A stretch of 26,590 bases of DNA from Bacillota bacterium (GTDB taxonomy: Bacteria > Bacillota > Clostridia > Christensenellales > CAG-138): contig JAEXFV010000102.1 in the NCBI GenBank assembly GCA_023451115.1, positions 1 to 26,590 on the forward strand, written 5' to 3'. Made by a program: the position numbers and the translations under genes. Below, piece by piece: positions 15,401 through 22,335 of this stretch. The first letter of the stretch is position 1. Each line of letters opens with the position of its first letter. The notes below the pieces were generated by a model. That model saw only the letters and a list, made by a program, of their open reading frames with translations, was not told the origin of the DNA and searched no databases.

Positions 15401-16473
15401 GCCAAGGCGGTGAACATCTTTATGGCATTGTGCAGCCCCTGCTGGCATGGTATTCTCAAAATGCCAGGGATTTGCCTTGGCGGCATGCGCCCACTGCATA
15501 CCAGGTATGGATCAGCGAAATCATGTTGCAGCAAACCCGGGTGGAAGCTGTAAAACCGTACTATTTCCGTTTTTTATCCGCCCTGCCCGACGCCTGCTCC
15601 CTTGCCGCAGTGCCGGACCAAGTTCTATTAAAGCTTTGGGAAGGCTTGGGATATTATAGTCGCGCCCGCAACTTGAAGCGGGCGGCACAAGCCCTTGTAG
15701 CGGAATACGGAGGGCAGCTCCCCAGGGATTACCATGCCCTGTTACAGCTGCCCGGCATTGGCGAATACACGGCAGGAGCCATCGCTTCTATCGCTTACCA
15801 CATCCCTGTGCCTGCAGTAGACGGCAATGTACTGCGGGTGCTCGCACGCTATCGCAACGATACTCGAGACATCGCCCTTCCCGCCACCAAGCGGGCTGCC
15901 CGGGAAGATCTGGCGGAAATTACACCAATTAAACGCCCTGGCGATTTTAATCAGGCGCTGATGGAGTTGGGGGCGTTGGTTTGTTTGCCCAACGGCCAGC
16001 CCAAATGCCTTGTTTGCCCGCTGGCGGATTTGTGTAAAGCGCATCAGGAGGGCACGGTGCCCCAGCTGCCGGTAAAATCCAAAAAGGCAGCCCGCCGGAT
16101 AGAAGCGCTCACCGTATTCGCCCTATGGCAGGACGGGCAGATCGCCTTGAAGCAAAGGCCCCAAAAAGGATTACTGGCAGGATTGTGGGAACTTCCCAAC
16201 CTCCCCGGCCATCTGGACATGACCCAGGCGATGGCGCAGATCGCCCAATGGGGAGCACAGCCGGTGGGAGAAATTTCCCAACATAGCGCCCGGCACGTGT
16301 TCACCCATGTGGAGTGGGATATGCAGGTATATTCCCTACCTGTTACCCTCCCCCGCCTCCCTTTGGGCTGGGAGTGGGGAGTGCCCAACCATGGGCCGCA
16401 AGCCCTTCCCACCGCTTTTCGCGTTTGTCTGGAAGGGCAACTGAGCAACCTGGGTATGAGGGAGCCACTATGA
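15397..16473 (+). CDS. mutY: A/G-specific adenine DNA glycosylase MutY
   Basis: A 358-residue MutY, which removes adenine mispaired with 8-oxoguanine. Catalytic Glu41 is in SEIMLQQTRVE and Asp142 in PAVDGNVLRVL; the helix-hairpin-helix is LLQLPGIGEYTAGAI (116-130). The iron-sulfur cysteines are C196, C204, C207 and C213, so the first spacing is 7 residues rather than the usual 6. A NUDIX-like C-terminal domain with FALWQDGQIALKQRP and GLLAGLWELPN reads the 8-oxoG strand. The TTG at 15397 was chosen because GGAGG lies 8 nt before it and it overlaps the preceding stop as TTGA. The end overlaps the GNAT start as ATGA. Confidence 0.93.
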   Translation: MSQGGEHLYGIVQPLLAWYSQNARDLPWRHAPTAYQVWISEIMLQQTRVEAVKPYYFRFLSALPDACSLAAVPDQVLLKLWEGLGYYSRARNLKRAAQALVAEYGGQLPRDYHALLQLPGIGEYTAGAIASIAYHIPVPAVDGNVLRVLARYRNDTRDIALPATKRAAREDLAEITPIKRPGDFNQALMELGALVCLPNGQPKCLVCPLADLCKAHQEGTVPQLPVKSKKAARRIEALTVFALWQDGQIALKQRPQKGLLAGLWELPNLPGHLDMTQAMAQIAQWGAQPVGEISQHSARHVFTHVEWDMQVYSLPVTLPRLPLGWEWGVPNHGPQALPTAFRVCLEGQLSNLGMREPL

Positions 16474-16982
16474 AGCAGTTATTTTCTGAAGGTTCCATCT
16501 TCAACAGTGCCGGCTCTACATCTGCAGGCTTTTCCATTTGCAGGGTAACCAGCGAAAAAGAACAGTTTATGCCTTTGCTGCTGTTGGCGGATCCCAGCGT
16601 GGATATGGTAATGCGCTACCTGCCTCAGGGAGAGTTGTTCGCTCTTTCCGTTGGACAAACAGCAGCTTGCATTGCTGTGGTGCAAGGGTTGGACGGTGGA
16701 GATTGTGAGCTGAAAAACCTGGCTACCCGGGAAGACCTCCAGTCTCGAGGGCATGCTTCCGCTATGGTGCGTTATCTTTTGCAGCAATATGCTAAGTGGG
16801 GTTATAAGCGCATGCTGGTAGGCACTTCCGATTATGGCGTAGGCTTTTACCGGAAACTGGGCTTTTCCTATTCTCACACAATATCCGGATTTTTCACCCA
16901 GCACTATCCGGAACCGATTTGGGAAAACGGTGCGCAGTGTGTAGACATGGTATACCTGTCCATTTCCTGCACCGGTTTATAA
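16470..16982 (+). CDS. GNAT family N-acetyltransferase
   Basis: A 170-residue protein with the GNAT acetyltransferase fold. The acetyl-CoA binding motif A region is CELKNLATREDLQSRGHASAM, with an R/Q-x-x-G-x-A-like loop, followed by YKRMLVGTSDYGVGFYRKLGFSY, the typical motif B ending in FYRKLGF. It transfers acetyl from acetyl-CoA to an unknown amine or protein. The ATG at 16470 overlaps the mutY stop (ATGA) and follows GAGGGAG; an upstream extension of the frame into mutY is not used. Last gene of the ftsH operon. Confidence 0.85.
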   Translation: MKQLFSEGSIFNSAGSTSAGFSICRVTSEKEQFMPLLLLADPSVDMVMRYLPQGELFALSVGQTAACIAVVQGLDGGDCELKNLATREDLQSRGHASAMVRYLLQQYAKWGYKRMLVGTSDYGVGFYRKLGFSYSHTISGFFTQHYPEPIWENGAQCVDMVYLSISCTGL

Positions 16983-16991
16983 AAATCAAGT

Positions 16992-17009
16992 ATCTGTTCC
17001 GGTACAGAT
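16992..17009 (+). terminator. Weak hairpin after the GNAT gene, possible terminator
   Basis: ATCTGT and ACAGAT form a 6-bp stem with a 6-nt loop, 9 bp after the GNAT stop. The following bases are T-rich but interrupted (TTGCGTCTTT). It may end the ftsH operon weakly. Confidence 0.35.
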
Positions 17010-17032
17010 TTGCGTCTTTCTATTGGTTGCCA

Positions 17033-17061
17033 TTGCTCCAAAAGGCCAAAATGCTTATACT
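17033..17061 (+). promoter_or_regulatory. Sigma-A promoter of the ywlG gene
   Basis: TTGCTC (17033-17038) and TATACT (17056-17061) with a 17-nt spacer. Start is expected near 17068, leaving a leader of about 35 nt before the ATG at 17103. Confidence 0.6.
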
Positions 17062-17102
17062 GTTACGTGCATGAGATTATCATTGGAAGCAGGAATTTGG
17101 TT

Positions 17103-17666
17103 ATGGAACAGATTGCACAACAACTGCGGGCTTGTTTGGCCGACTTATTTGCCGCAGCGGATACTTTAAAGCCGGGTGATATTTTTGTGGTTGGCTGCTC
17201 CACCAGTGAAGTGGGGGGCCACCTGATCGGCACCAACTCCAGCGAAGAAATTGCAAAAACGATTATGGATGTAATTTTGCCGGAAACGCAGGCCAGGGGC
17301 CTGTATTTGGCCGCACAATGCTGCGAACATCTCAATCGGGCTTTGGCAGTGGAGCGGGCCTGCCTGGAGCAGTATGGTTTAACGGAAGTTTGGGTAACGC
17401 CCTGGTTGCATGCGGGTGGCGCATGGTCCACAGAGGCAATTCACCGGTTTGCCCAGCCGGTTATGGTGGAAGATTTAAAAGGAAAAGCCAGCGCTGGCAT
17501 TGACATTGGCGGTACGTTTATCGGCATGCATTTGCATCCGGTGGTCGTCCCCATTCATACTCAGCACCGCCAAGTAGGCCAGGCGCATGTTACCATGGCA
17601 CGCACGCGCCCCAAATACATTGGCGGGCCCCGCGCCCATTACGAAACGGATCTCCGGGCCCATTAA
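17103..17666 (+). CDS. ywlG: TIGR01440 family protein (YwlG, UPF0340)
   Basis: A 187-residue cytoplasmic protein of the YwlG/UPF0340 family (TIGR01440), common in Bacillota and of unknown function. Recognisable stretches are PGDIFVVGCSTSEVGGHLIGTNSSEE, GLYLAAQCCEHLNRALAVER and the C-terminal DIGGTFIGMHLHPVVVPI followed by an RPKYIGGPRA tail. Full length. The ATG at 17103 was taken because the preceding frame has no family-like sequence; an AGGA about 9 nt upstream serves as ribosome site. It has its own promoter and is followed by weak hairpins, so it is probably transcribed alone. Confidence 0.88.
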   Translation: MEQIAQQLRACLADLFAAADTLKPGDIFVVGCSTSEVGGHLIGTNSSEEIAKTIMDVILPETQARGLYLAAQCCEHLNRALAVERACLEQYGLTEVWVTPWLHAGGAWSTEAIHRFAQPVMVEDLKGKASAGIDIGGTFIGMHLHPVVVPIHTQHRQVGQAHVTMARTRPKYIGGPRAHYETDLRAH

Positions 17667-17740
17667 CACTGTTTTGCCACTTGGCAAAGGGCTGATGGAA
17701 AGGCCGGAACTCCACAACTTTTCGGCTGACAGGTAGAGGA

Positions 17741-17766
17741 AAAGGGGGCAAATATGCCCTCTTTCT
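17741..17766 (+). terminator. Probable terminator after ywlG
   Basis: GGGGGCA with TGCCCTC (one G-T pair), flanked by AAA and TTT, followed by a pyrimidine-rich tail. It lies about 75 bp after the ywlG stop. A second small stem, TTTGCCA-CT-TGGCAAA (17673-17688), directly follows the stop but has no T run. Confidence 0.45.
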
Positions 17767-17779
17767 TCATTCTCCATGG

Positions 17780-17808
17780 TTGCGCCCCTGTTTTGCCTAG
17801 GGTATAAT
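17780..17808 (+). promoter_or_regulatory. Sigma-A promoter of the ECF transporter operon
   Basis: TTGCGC (17780-17785) and consensus TATAAT (17803-17808) with a 17-nt spacer. The predicted start near 17815 gives an unusually long leader of about 140 nt before ecfA1. Confidence 0.75.
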
Positions 17809-17814
17809 GGATTG

Positions 17815-17954
17815 AATTCGGGCATTGTTGATGCCACAGCGATTTCACTTGCCTGCCGTACCATTACAGGATATTGGAAAGCAGGTTGCAATATGGAACT
17901 CTGCCGAAATCCCCGGGATGCAGCCCATTTCAGGGGAGCAAGGAGCTTTGTATC
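17815..17954 (+). other. 140-nt leader of the ECF operon
   Basis: The stretch between the promoter and ecfA1 has several possible stems: GGCAT/ATGCC near 17821-17835, CCTGC/GCAGG in the middle, and CCCC/GGGG just before the AGGAG ribosome site at 17941. No terminator-antiterminator arrangement and no riboswitch family known to me could be recognised. Confidence 0.35.
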
Positions 17955-18779
17955 ATGATACAGATTGAGAATGTTTGCTACAGCTATGAGGGGGCGTCAA
18001 GGCCAGCCCTTTGCGATGTTTCCTTAACCGTGGAAAAAGGCGGGATGTTGGCAATTGTTGGTCACAACGGCTCAGGGAAAAGCACGCTGGCCAAACATTT
18101 AAATGCGCTTTTGCTTCCCACTTCCGGCCGGGTCCTAGTGGATGGGATGGATACCAAAGACGAGCAAAACACCTTAGCCATCCGGCAACAAGTGGGCATG
18201 GTGTTCCAAAACCCGGATAACCAACTGGTTACAACAATAGTAGAAGAGGATGTAGCCTTTGGGCCGGAAAACCTAGGAGTTCCGCCTGAAGAAATCCGCA
18301 AGCGGGTAGACGCCGCTTTGTCCACCGTGGATATGCAGGCATACGCCAACCGGGCTCCTCATATGCTTTCCGGCGGGCAAAAACAGCGCATTGCTATTGC
18401 AGGAATGCTGGCCATGCACCCTGGCGTACTGGTACTGGATGAAGCTACCGCTATGTTGGATCCCGAAGGCCGCCGCGAGGTGCTCTCTACCGTACAACGG
18501 CTCAACCGGGAGTCCGGCATCACGGTGGTGATGATCACGCAATTCATGGAAGAGGCTGCGCTATGCCATCAGGTGGCGGTGATGGACCGGGGCGCGCTGG
18601 TCATGCAGGGTACGCCCAAAGAGATTTTCCGCCACGGCGATCAGCTCCGGGCTATCGGGCTGGACGTTCCTGCCATGGTTCGCCTGCGGGACGCTTTGGG
18701 GTTCTCCTTTCCGGAAGAACCCATTACTGTAGAAGGCCTAGCAGATGCTTTGCTCCCCTATTTTACAAAGGATTCGTGA
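17955..18779 (+). CDS. ecfA1: ECF transporter ATPase EcfA1 (CbiO1)
   Basis: A 274-residue ABC ATPase of the energy-coupling factor module, which powers uptake of vitamins and metals by interchangeable S components. It has Walker A GHNGSGKST (36-44), the Q-loop GMVFQNPDNQ, signature LSGGQ (138-142) and Walker B VLVLDEATAMLDP. The H-loop position reads ITQFMEEA, with Gln196 in place of the usual switch His. The C-terminal extension is typical of EcfA. The ATG at 17955 has AGGAG 9 nt upstream. The ecfA2 start follows 3 bp after its stop. Role as A1 rather than A2 is judged from gene order and the QNPDNQ / DEATAMLDP text. Confidence 0.93.
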   Translation: MIQIENVCYSYEGASRPALCDVSLTVEKGGMLAIVGHNGSGKSTLAKHLNALLLPTSGRVLVDGMDTKDEQNTLAIRQQVGMVFQNPDNQLVTTIVEEDVAFGPENLGVPPEEIRKRVDAALSTVDMQAYANRAPHMLSGGQKQRIAIAGMLAMHPGVLVLDEATAMLDPEGRREVLSTVQRLNRESGITVVMITQFMEEAALCHQVAVMDRGALVMQGTPKEIFRHGDQLRAIGLDVPAMVRLRDALGFSFPEEPITVEGLADALLPYFTKDS

Positions 18780-18782
18780 ACT

Positions 18783-19652
18783 ATGCCGATTTGTGTTGAA
18801 CACGTCACTCATATTTATATGGCGGGCAGCGCCATGGCCCAGACAGCGCTGGATGATATCTCCTTTACCATAGGCGAAGGGGAGTTTTGGGCGGTGATTG
18901 GCCATACCGGCTCCGGCAAAAGCACATTGGTGCAACATCTCAACGGGTTGATATTGCCCCAAACTGGCCGGGTGCTGGTGGATGGGCTGGACATGAACGA
19001 CAAAAAGCAGCGGGTGCAGGGCCGCGGCCTGGTAGGCATGGTATTTCAATACCCGGAATACCAGCTCTTTGAGGAAACCGTTGCAAAAGACGTTGCTTTC
19101 GGCCCCCGCAACCTGGGCCTGGGCGAAGAGGAAACCGCCCAACGGGTGGAAGAAGCGTTGCGCCTGGTTGGGCTGGCGCCTGAAATTTTTGCGCAAAAGT
19201 CCCCCTTTGACCTTTCCGGCGGCGAAAAGCGCAGAGCGGCGTTGGCGGGCATTGTAGCCATGCGCCCCAAATACCTGGTATTGGATGAACCCATGGCTGG
19301 GCTGGATCCCCGGGGGCGGCATGCCGTGATGCAATTGATTTTACAGTTACGGGAAAAAACAGGCTGCGCAATCATTATGGTATCCCACTCAATGGACGAC
19401 GTATCCCTTTATGCAGACCGGGTACTGGTGCTTTCTCAGGGCCGAGTGGCGTTACAGGGGCAGCCCCAATCCGTATTTGGTGATCCGGAGCAATTGCTCG
19501 GCTTGGGGCTGGATGTGCCCCAGGCGGCCCAGCTTGCCGTTGCGTTACGCAGCAGGGGCATCTGTGTTCCCCGGGAGATTTACCGCTTGCCGGATTTAGA
19601 AGCCTGGCTCAGGTCTCACTGCAGCGCCAAGGAGGTGAATACCCGTGCCTAA
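18783..19652 (+). CDS. ecfA2: ECF transporter ATPase EcfA2 (CbiO2)
   Basis: A 289-residue partner ATPase of EcfA1. It shows Walker A GHTGSGKST, the Q-loop MVFQYPEYQLF, the EcfA2-type signature LSGGEKRR, Walker B YLVLDEPMAGLDP and a canonical H-loop MVSHSMDD. It forms the A1/A2 heterodimer that couples ATP use to EcfT. It starts 3 bp after ecfA1; no strong ribosome site is present and translation is probably coupled. Its last 8 bp overlap the GTG start of ecfT, and the strong GGAGG site for ecfT lies within its 3' end. Confidence 0.94.
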   Translation: MPICVEHVTHIYMAGSAMAQTALDDISFTIGEGEFWAVIGHTGSGKSTLVQHLNGLILPQTGRVLVDGLDMNDKKQRVQGRGLVGMVFQYPEYQLFEETVAKDVAFGPRNLGLGEEETAQRVEEALRLVGLAPEIFAQKSPFDLSGGEKRRAALAGIVAMRPKYLVLDEPMAGLDPRGRHAVMQLILQLREKTGCAIIMVSHSMDDVSLYADRVLVLSQGRVALQGQPQSVFGDPEQLLGLGLDVPQAAQLAVALRSRGICVPREIYRLPDLEAWLRSHCSAKEVNTRA

Positions 19653-20451
19653 TATCACCTTAGGCCAGTATTTCCCTGGCGATTCCTGCATCCACAAGCT
19701 GGATCCCCGTACCAAAATATTGCTGATGCTTCTTTATATCGTTGTGGTGTTTTTAGTAAAAAGCATGTGGCTTTTTTGGCTGCCTGCAGCATTCGTGGTA
19801 TTGGTGGTGTTCCTTTCCAAAGTTCCGCTGTCCTATGTGCTGCGTTCCTTAAAACCGCTGCGTTTTTTGCTGGTGTTCATGTTTGTCATCAATCTGTTTT
19901 TAACGCCGGGCAAGGAAATATTGGTTTCTTTTTGGATCATTACCATCACCAAAGAGTCTCTCCTGCAAGCGGTATATATTTCCTTGCGACTTATTCTGTT
20001 GGTGGCTGGCACTTCCCTGATGACGCTGACTACCTCCCCCATTTCTCTCACGGATGGGCTGGAGCGTCTATTGATGCCCCTATCCCGTTTTAAATTTCCA
20101 GCCCATGAGCTGGCTATGATGATGACCATTGCGTTACGCTTTATTCCCACTTTGATGGAAGAAGCGGATAAGATCAAAAAAGCGCAGTTAGCCCGTGGCG
20201 CTGATTTTGAAAGCGGTAACCTGATCCACCGCGCCAAGAGCATGATTCCCATCCTGGTGCCATTGTTTATCTCGGCATTCCGGCGGGCGGATGAACTGGC
20301 TATGGCCATGGAATCCCGCTGCTATCATGGAGGCGAGGGCCGGACCCGTATGCATGTACTGCGTTTCGCCAAACGGGACGCCATAGCCGCTTGTGTAACC
20401 CTTGGCATGGGAGCTGTGATTTTGCTGCTGCAGGCTTTTTGGCTGCATTGA
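19645..20451 (+). CDS. ecfT: ECF transporter transmembrane protein EcfT
   Basis: A 268-residue membrane protein, the T component shared by S components. N-terminal text (GQYFPGDSCIHKLDPRTKI) and the two coupling motifs, ARGADF and SRCYHGG in the cytoplasmic helices near residues 190-230, identify the family; about five to six membrane helices are visible. The GTG start at 19645 has AAGGAGG upstream inside ecfA2. No S component gene lies in the operon, so this is a group II system whose substrate-binding subunits are encoded elsewhere. Confidence 0.93.
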   Translation: MPNITLGQYFPGDSCIHKLDPRTKILLMLLYIVVVFLVKSMWLFWLPAAFVVLVVFLSKVPLSYVLRSLKPLRFLLVFMFVINLFLTPGKEILVSFWIITITKESLLQAVYISLRLILLVAGTSLMTLTTSPISLTDGLERLLMPLSRFKFPAHELAMMMTIALRFIPTLMEEADKIKKAQLARGADFESGNLIHRAKSMIPILVPLFISAFRRADELAMAMESRCYHGGEGRTRMHVLRFAKRDAIAACVTLGMGAVILLLQAFWLH

Positions 20452-20457
20452 TTGGTT

Positions 20458-20865
20458 ATGGAACGGAAACAGCGCGTTATTCTTCTTTGCATTGCTGCAG
20501 CCATTCTGGCGGTAGCGCTGGTTTGGGGGCTTATACTCAACCAAACTGGAACGTTGGGCGGTTTAACCCGTCTACTGGCCGGGTATGGCTATGTTTTATC
20601 AGAAGATGATTTTTATGTAGCAGGCAGCGCAAAAGGCACTACGATCTCCGCCTTGTTCCCCACCACTTCCCTGGAAGAAGCCATTCGTGTCTCTCAATCG
20701 GCTGGGTTTCCTTCTGACGTGGATAAAGCAGGGCTGGTAGAGCTGGTGTTGGTGGCGTTGGAAAATGGGAACGTCATCACATTATATCTGATTGATGGAG
20801 AAGTGGAGTTAGCATTTATCCAAGTACCCAATTCTCAAAAAGTATTGCCTTTACAGCAACAATAG
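20458..20865 (+). CDS. Small membrane-anchored protein of unknown function
   Basis: A 135-residue protein with an N-terminal membrane helix (about residues 6-27), presumably leaving the rest outside the membrane. The extracytoplasmic part (GYGYVLSEDDFYV ... ITLYLIDGEVELAFIQV) looks like a small alpha/beta domain and is reminiscent of DUF4830-type sequences, but I would not assign it. The ATG at 20458 begins 6 bp after the ecfT stop with no clear ribosome site, so translation may be coupled to ecfT. truA follows 9 bp after its stop. Its place between ecfT and truA is not usual for the conserved cluster. Confidence 0.7.
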   Translation: MERKQRVILLCIAAAILAVALVWGLILNQTGTLGGLTRLLAGYGYVLSEDDFYVAGSAKGTTISALFPTTSLEEAIRVSQSAGFPSDVDKAGLVELVLVALENGNVITLYLIDGEVELAFIQVPNSQKVLPLQQQ

Positions 20866-20874
20866 GAGGCCTCC

Positions 20875-21663
20875 ATGCGCCGTATCCGCATGATTATTGA
20901 ATATGACGGTACCCAATATGTAGGCTGGCAAACCCAGCCCAATGGCCTCGCCATACAAGAGGTCATTGAAAAAGAACTTTTTCGCATCACTGGCCAGCGC
21001 CCATCGCTGCAGGCTTCCGGACGCACGGACAGCGGCGTGCATGCGGCTGCGCAAGTTGCCCACTTTGATACTGCTTGCCGCATTCCCGGCGATAAATTTG
21101 CTTATGCCCTGAATGCAGGGTTGCCCCGTGATATCCGCATCCGTTACAGCGAAGAGTGCCCAGGTGATTTTCACTCCCGCTTCTGTGCAAAGCAAAAGCA
21201 TTACCGTTATACATTGCAGCTTGGGCCACATGCCCGGGTGTTTTCCCGCAATTATTCCTTGCATATCCATAGCCAACTCAATTGGTCCGCCATGGAGGCG
21301 GCTGCGGCAGCAGTAACGGGAACCCATGATTTTGTGGCTTTTAAATCTGCCAACAGTCAGATGGAAAACACCACTCGCACCGTTTTTTATTCCCGTTGGA
21401 CCCAGGAGGGCGAGCTTTGTTATTATGATGTGGTGGGCAACGGCTTTTTGTACAACATGGTACGCATTTTGGTAGGAACTATGCTGGACATCGGAAAAGG
21501 CATCTTGCCAGAACAATCCATGGCCCTTGCTCTTTGCACCGGCATTCGTAATCACGCGGGTGCGACAGCCCCTGCCCACGGGCTTTGCCTGATGGGCGTA
21601 AGCTATCCGGGCTTTGATACGGATACCATCTTGAAAGCCCAAAGCGCTCCCGGAATTGAATAA
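20875..21663 (+). CDS. truA: tRNA pseudouridine(38-40) synthase TruA
   Basis: A 262-residue TruA, which converts uridines 38-40 of the tRNA anticodon arm to pseudouridine. Catalytic Asp52 is in ASGRTDSGVHA; also visible are IEYDGTQYVGWQTQPN at the N-terminus, FHSRFCAKQKHYRYTL, FVAFKSANS and GNGFLYNMVRILVGTML. Length is normal. GGAGG precedes the ATG. In many Bacillota truA follows ecfT and is followed by rplM-rpsI; here those ribosomal genes are missing and a promoter and a tRNA-Arg gene come next. Confidence 0.95.
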   Translation: MRRIRMIIEYDGTQYVGWQTQPNGLAIQEVIEKELFRITGQRPSLQASGRTDSGVHAAAQVAHFDTACRIPGDKFAYALNAGLPRDIRIRYSEECPGDFHSRFCAKQKHYRYTLQLGPHARVFSRNYSLHIHSQLNWSAMEAAAAAVTGTHDFVAFKSANSQMENTTRTVFYSRWTQEGELCYYDVVGNGFLYNMVRILVGTMLDIGKGILPEQSMALALCTGIRNHAGATAPAHGLCLMGVSYPGFDTDTILKAQSAPGIE

Positions 21664-21670
21664 TTGCGCA

Positions 21671-21699
21671 TTGCCTCCGCCATTGAAATATGCTATAAT
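21671..21699 (+). promoter_or_regulatory. Sigma-A promoter upstream of tRNA-Arg
   Basis: TTGCCT (21671-21676) and consensus TATAAT (21694-21699) with a 17-nt spacer, starting 8 bp after the truA stop. It would produce a leader of about 90 nt before the tRNA 5' end. Confidence 0.65.
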
Positions 21700-21713
21700 A
21701 TGCTCTGCAGCTG

Positions 21714-21751
21714 TAACGGCCGTTAGAAAGGCGGTACTTACGCCCTTTTCA
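21714..21751 (+). repeat. Palindrome and hairpin between truA and tRNA-Arg
   Basis: A perfect 12-bp palindrome TAACGGCCGTTA (21714-21725) is followed by GGCG-N7-CGCC, flanked by AAA and CTTTT (to 21751). The second element could be the terminator of the ECF-truA operon, but it lies downstream of the tRNA promoter, so it would also lie in the tRNA leader. A TATACT box at about 21759 might be an alternative tRNA promoter. Confidence 0.45.
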
Positions 21752-21795
21752 ATGGCATTATACTGTTTGCGTAGGCTTAAAAAAACAAATAATCT

Positions 21796-21872
21796 GTCTC
21801 CGTAGCTCAGCAGGATAGAGCGTCCGCCTCCTAAGCGGAAGGCCGTGGGTTCGAATCCCGCCGGGGACGCCA
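21796..21872 (+). tRNA. tRNA-Arg (anticodon CCT)
   Basis: A complete 77-nt cloverleaf with encoded CCA. The acceptor stem is GTCTCCG/CGGGGAC (one T-G pair), the D-arm GCTC...GAGC, the anticodon stem TCCGC/GCGGA with loop CTCCTAA, and the T-loop TTCGAAT. The anticodon CCU reads the rare arginine codon AGG. A terminator follows directly. Confidence 0.95.
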
Positions 21873-21909
21873 AAAAGCCCGATAAAGTCTAACTTTTTCG
21901 GACTTTTGC
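21873..21909 (+). terminator. Terminator of tRNA-Arg
   Basis: AAAAGCCCGA pairs with TCGGACTTTT (one mismatch), with an inner AAAGT-CTA-ACTTT stem, beginning right after the tRNA CCA and ending in a T-rich tail. Confidence 0.75.
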
Positions 21910-21911
21910 TT

Positions 21912-22335
21912 TTACCTGAACACCGTGCGACTTTTCATTGTTGCTTCCCTCTTGCAGGCTGGCTACGCTGCCGCATTATAAAATTTTGCTAATTGGTATT
22001 CGCCAGACTGCTTCACTTATTGTGGCTTACGCTATCTGCTGGACAAACCGGAGTAATAATTCTTACAAAATATCGTATTTTCCCTCTGCCGTTTTCCTAG
22101 TGTCCCATTCTTCACTAATCTAACGGTAAACCGTCCAAAAGCATTGGGATTGACTATCCCTGCCACTACAAATGTTACAGCAGAATTTACTGAAGTTGCA
22201 TTGCCTGAGTTTTTGGGCAATCACGTTTCGTCTAATGAATGGCATAGGTAGAACGAATACCATAAATTCCCCCTATCCACTTCCAGATTGTCACTCCCCT
22301 TGTCAAATTAGGAGTTGCTACATCAAATAGAATAC
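21912..22335. other. Gene-poor stretch after tRNA-Arg, possible gene remnants
   Basis: No intact gene is convincing over these 420 bases. On the minus strand a frame starting near 22246 has a GGGGG site 3 nt before ATG but runs for only 47 codons and is Cys-rich. A second overlapping minus frame of 62 codons (22032-22220) and a plus frame of about 43 codons (near 22121-22252) are also open and protein-like. They cannot all be real; most likely this is degraded coding sequence. Base composition is visibly more A+T-rich than in the genes to the left. Confidence 0.4.

Noticed and set aside
16314..16469. N-terminal extension of the GNAT gene into mutY
   Set aside because: Pro-rich read-through of mutY codons; the ATGA overlap with GAGGGAG is the better start.
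20851..21873. A 340-codon minus-strand frame opposite truA and tRNA-Arg
   Set aside because: Its N-terminus is the antisense translation of the tRNA gene (a well-known false annotation) and the rest mirrors truA, which is certain.
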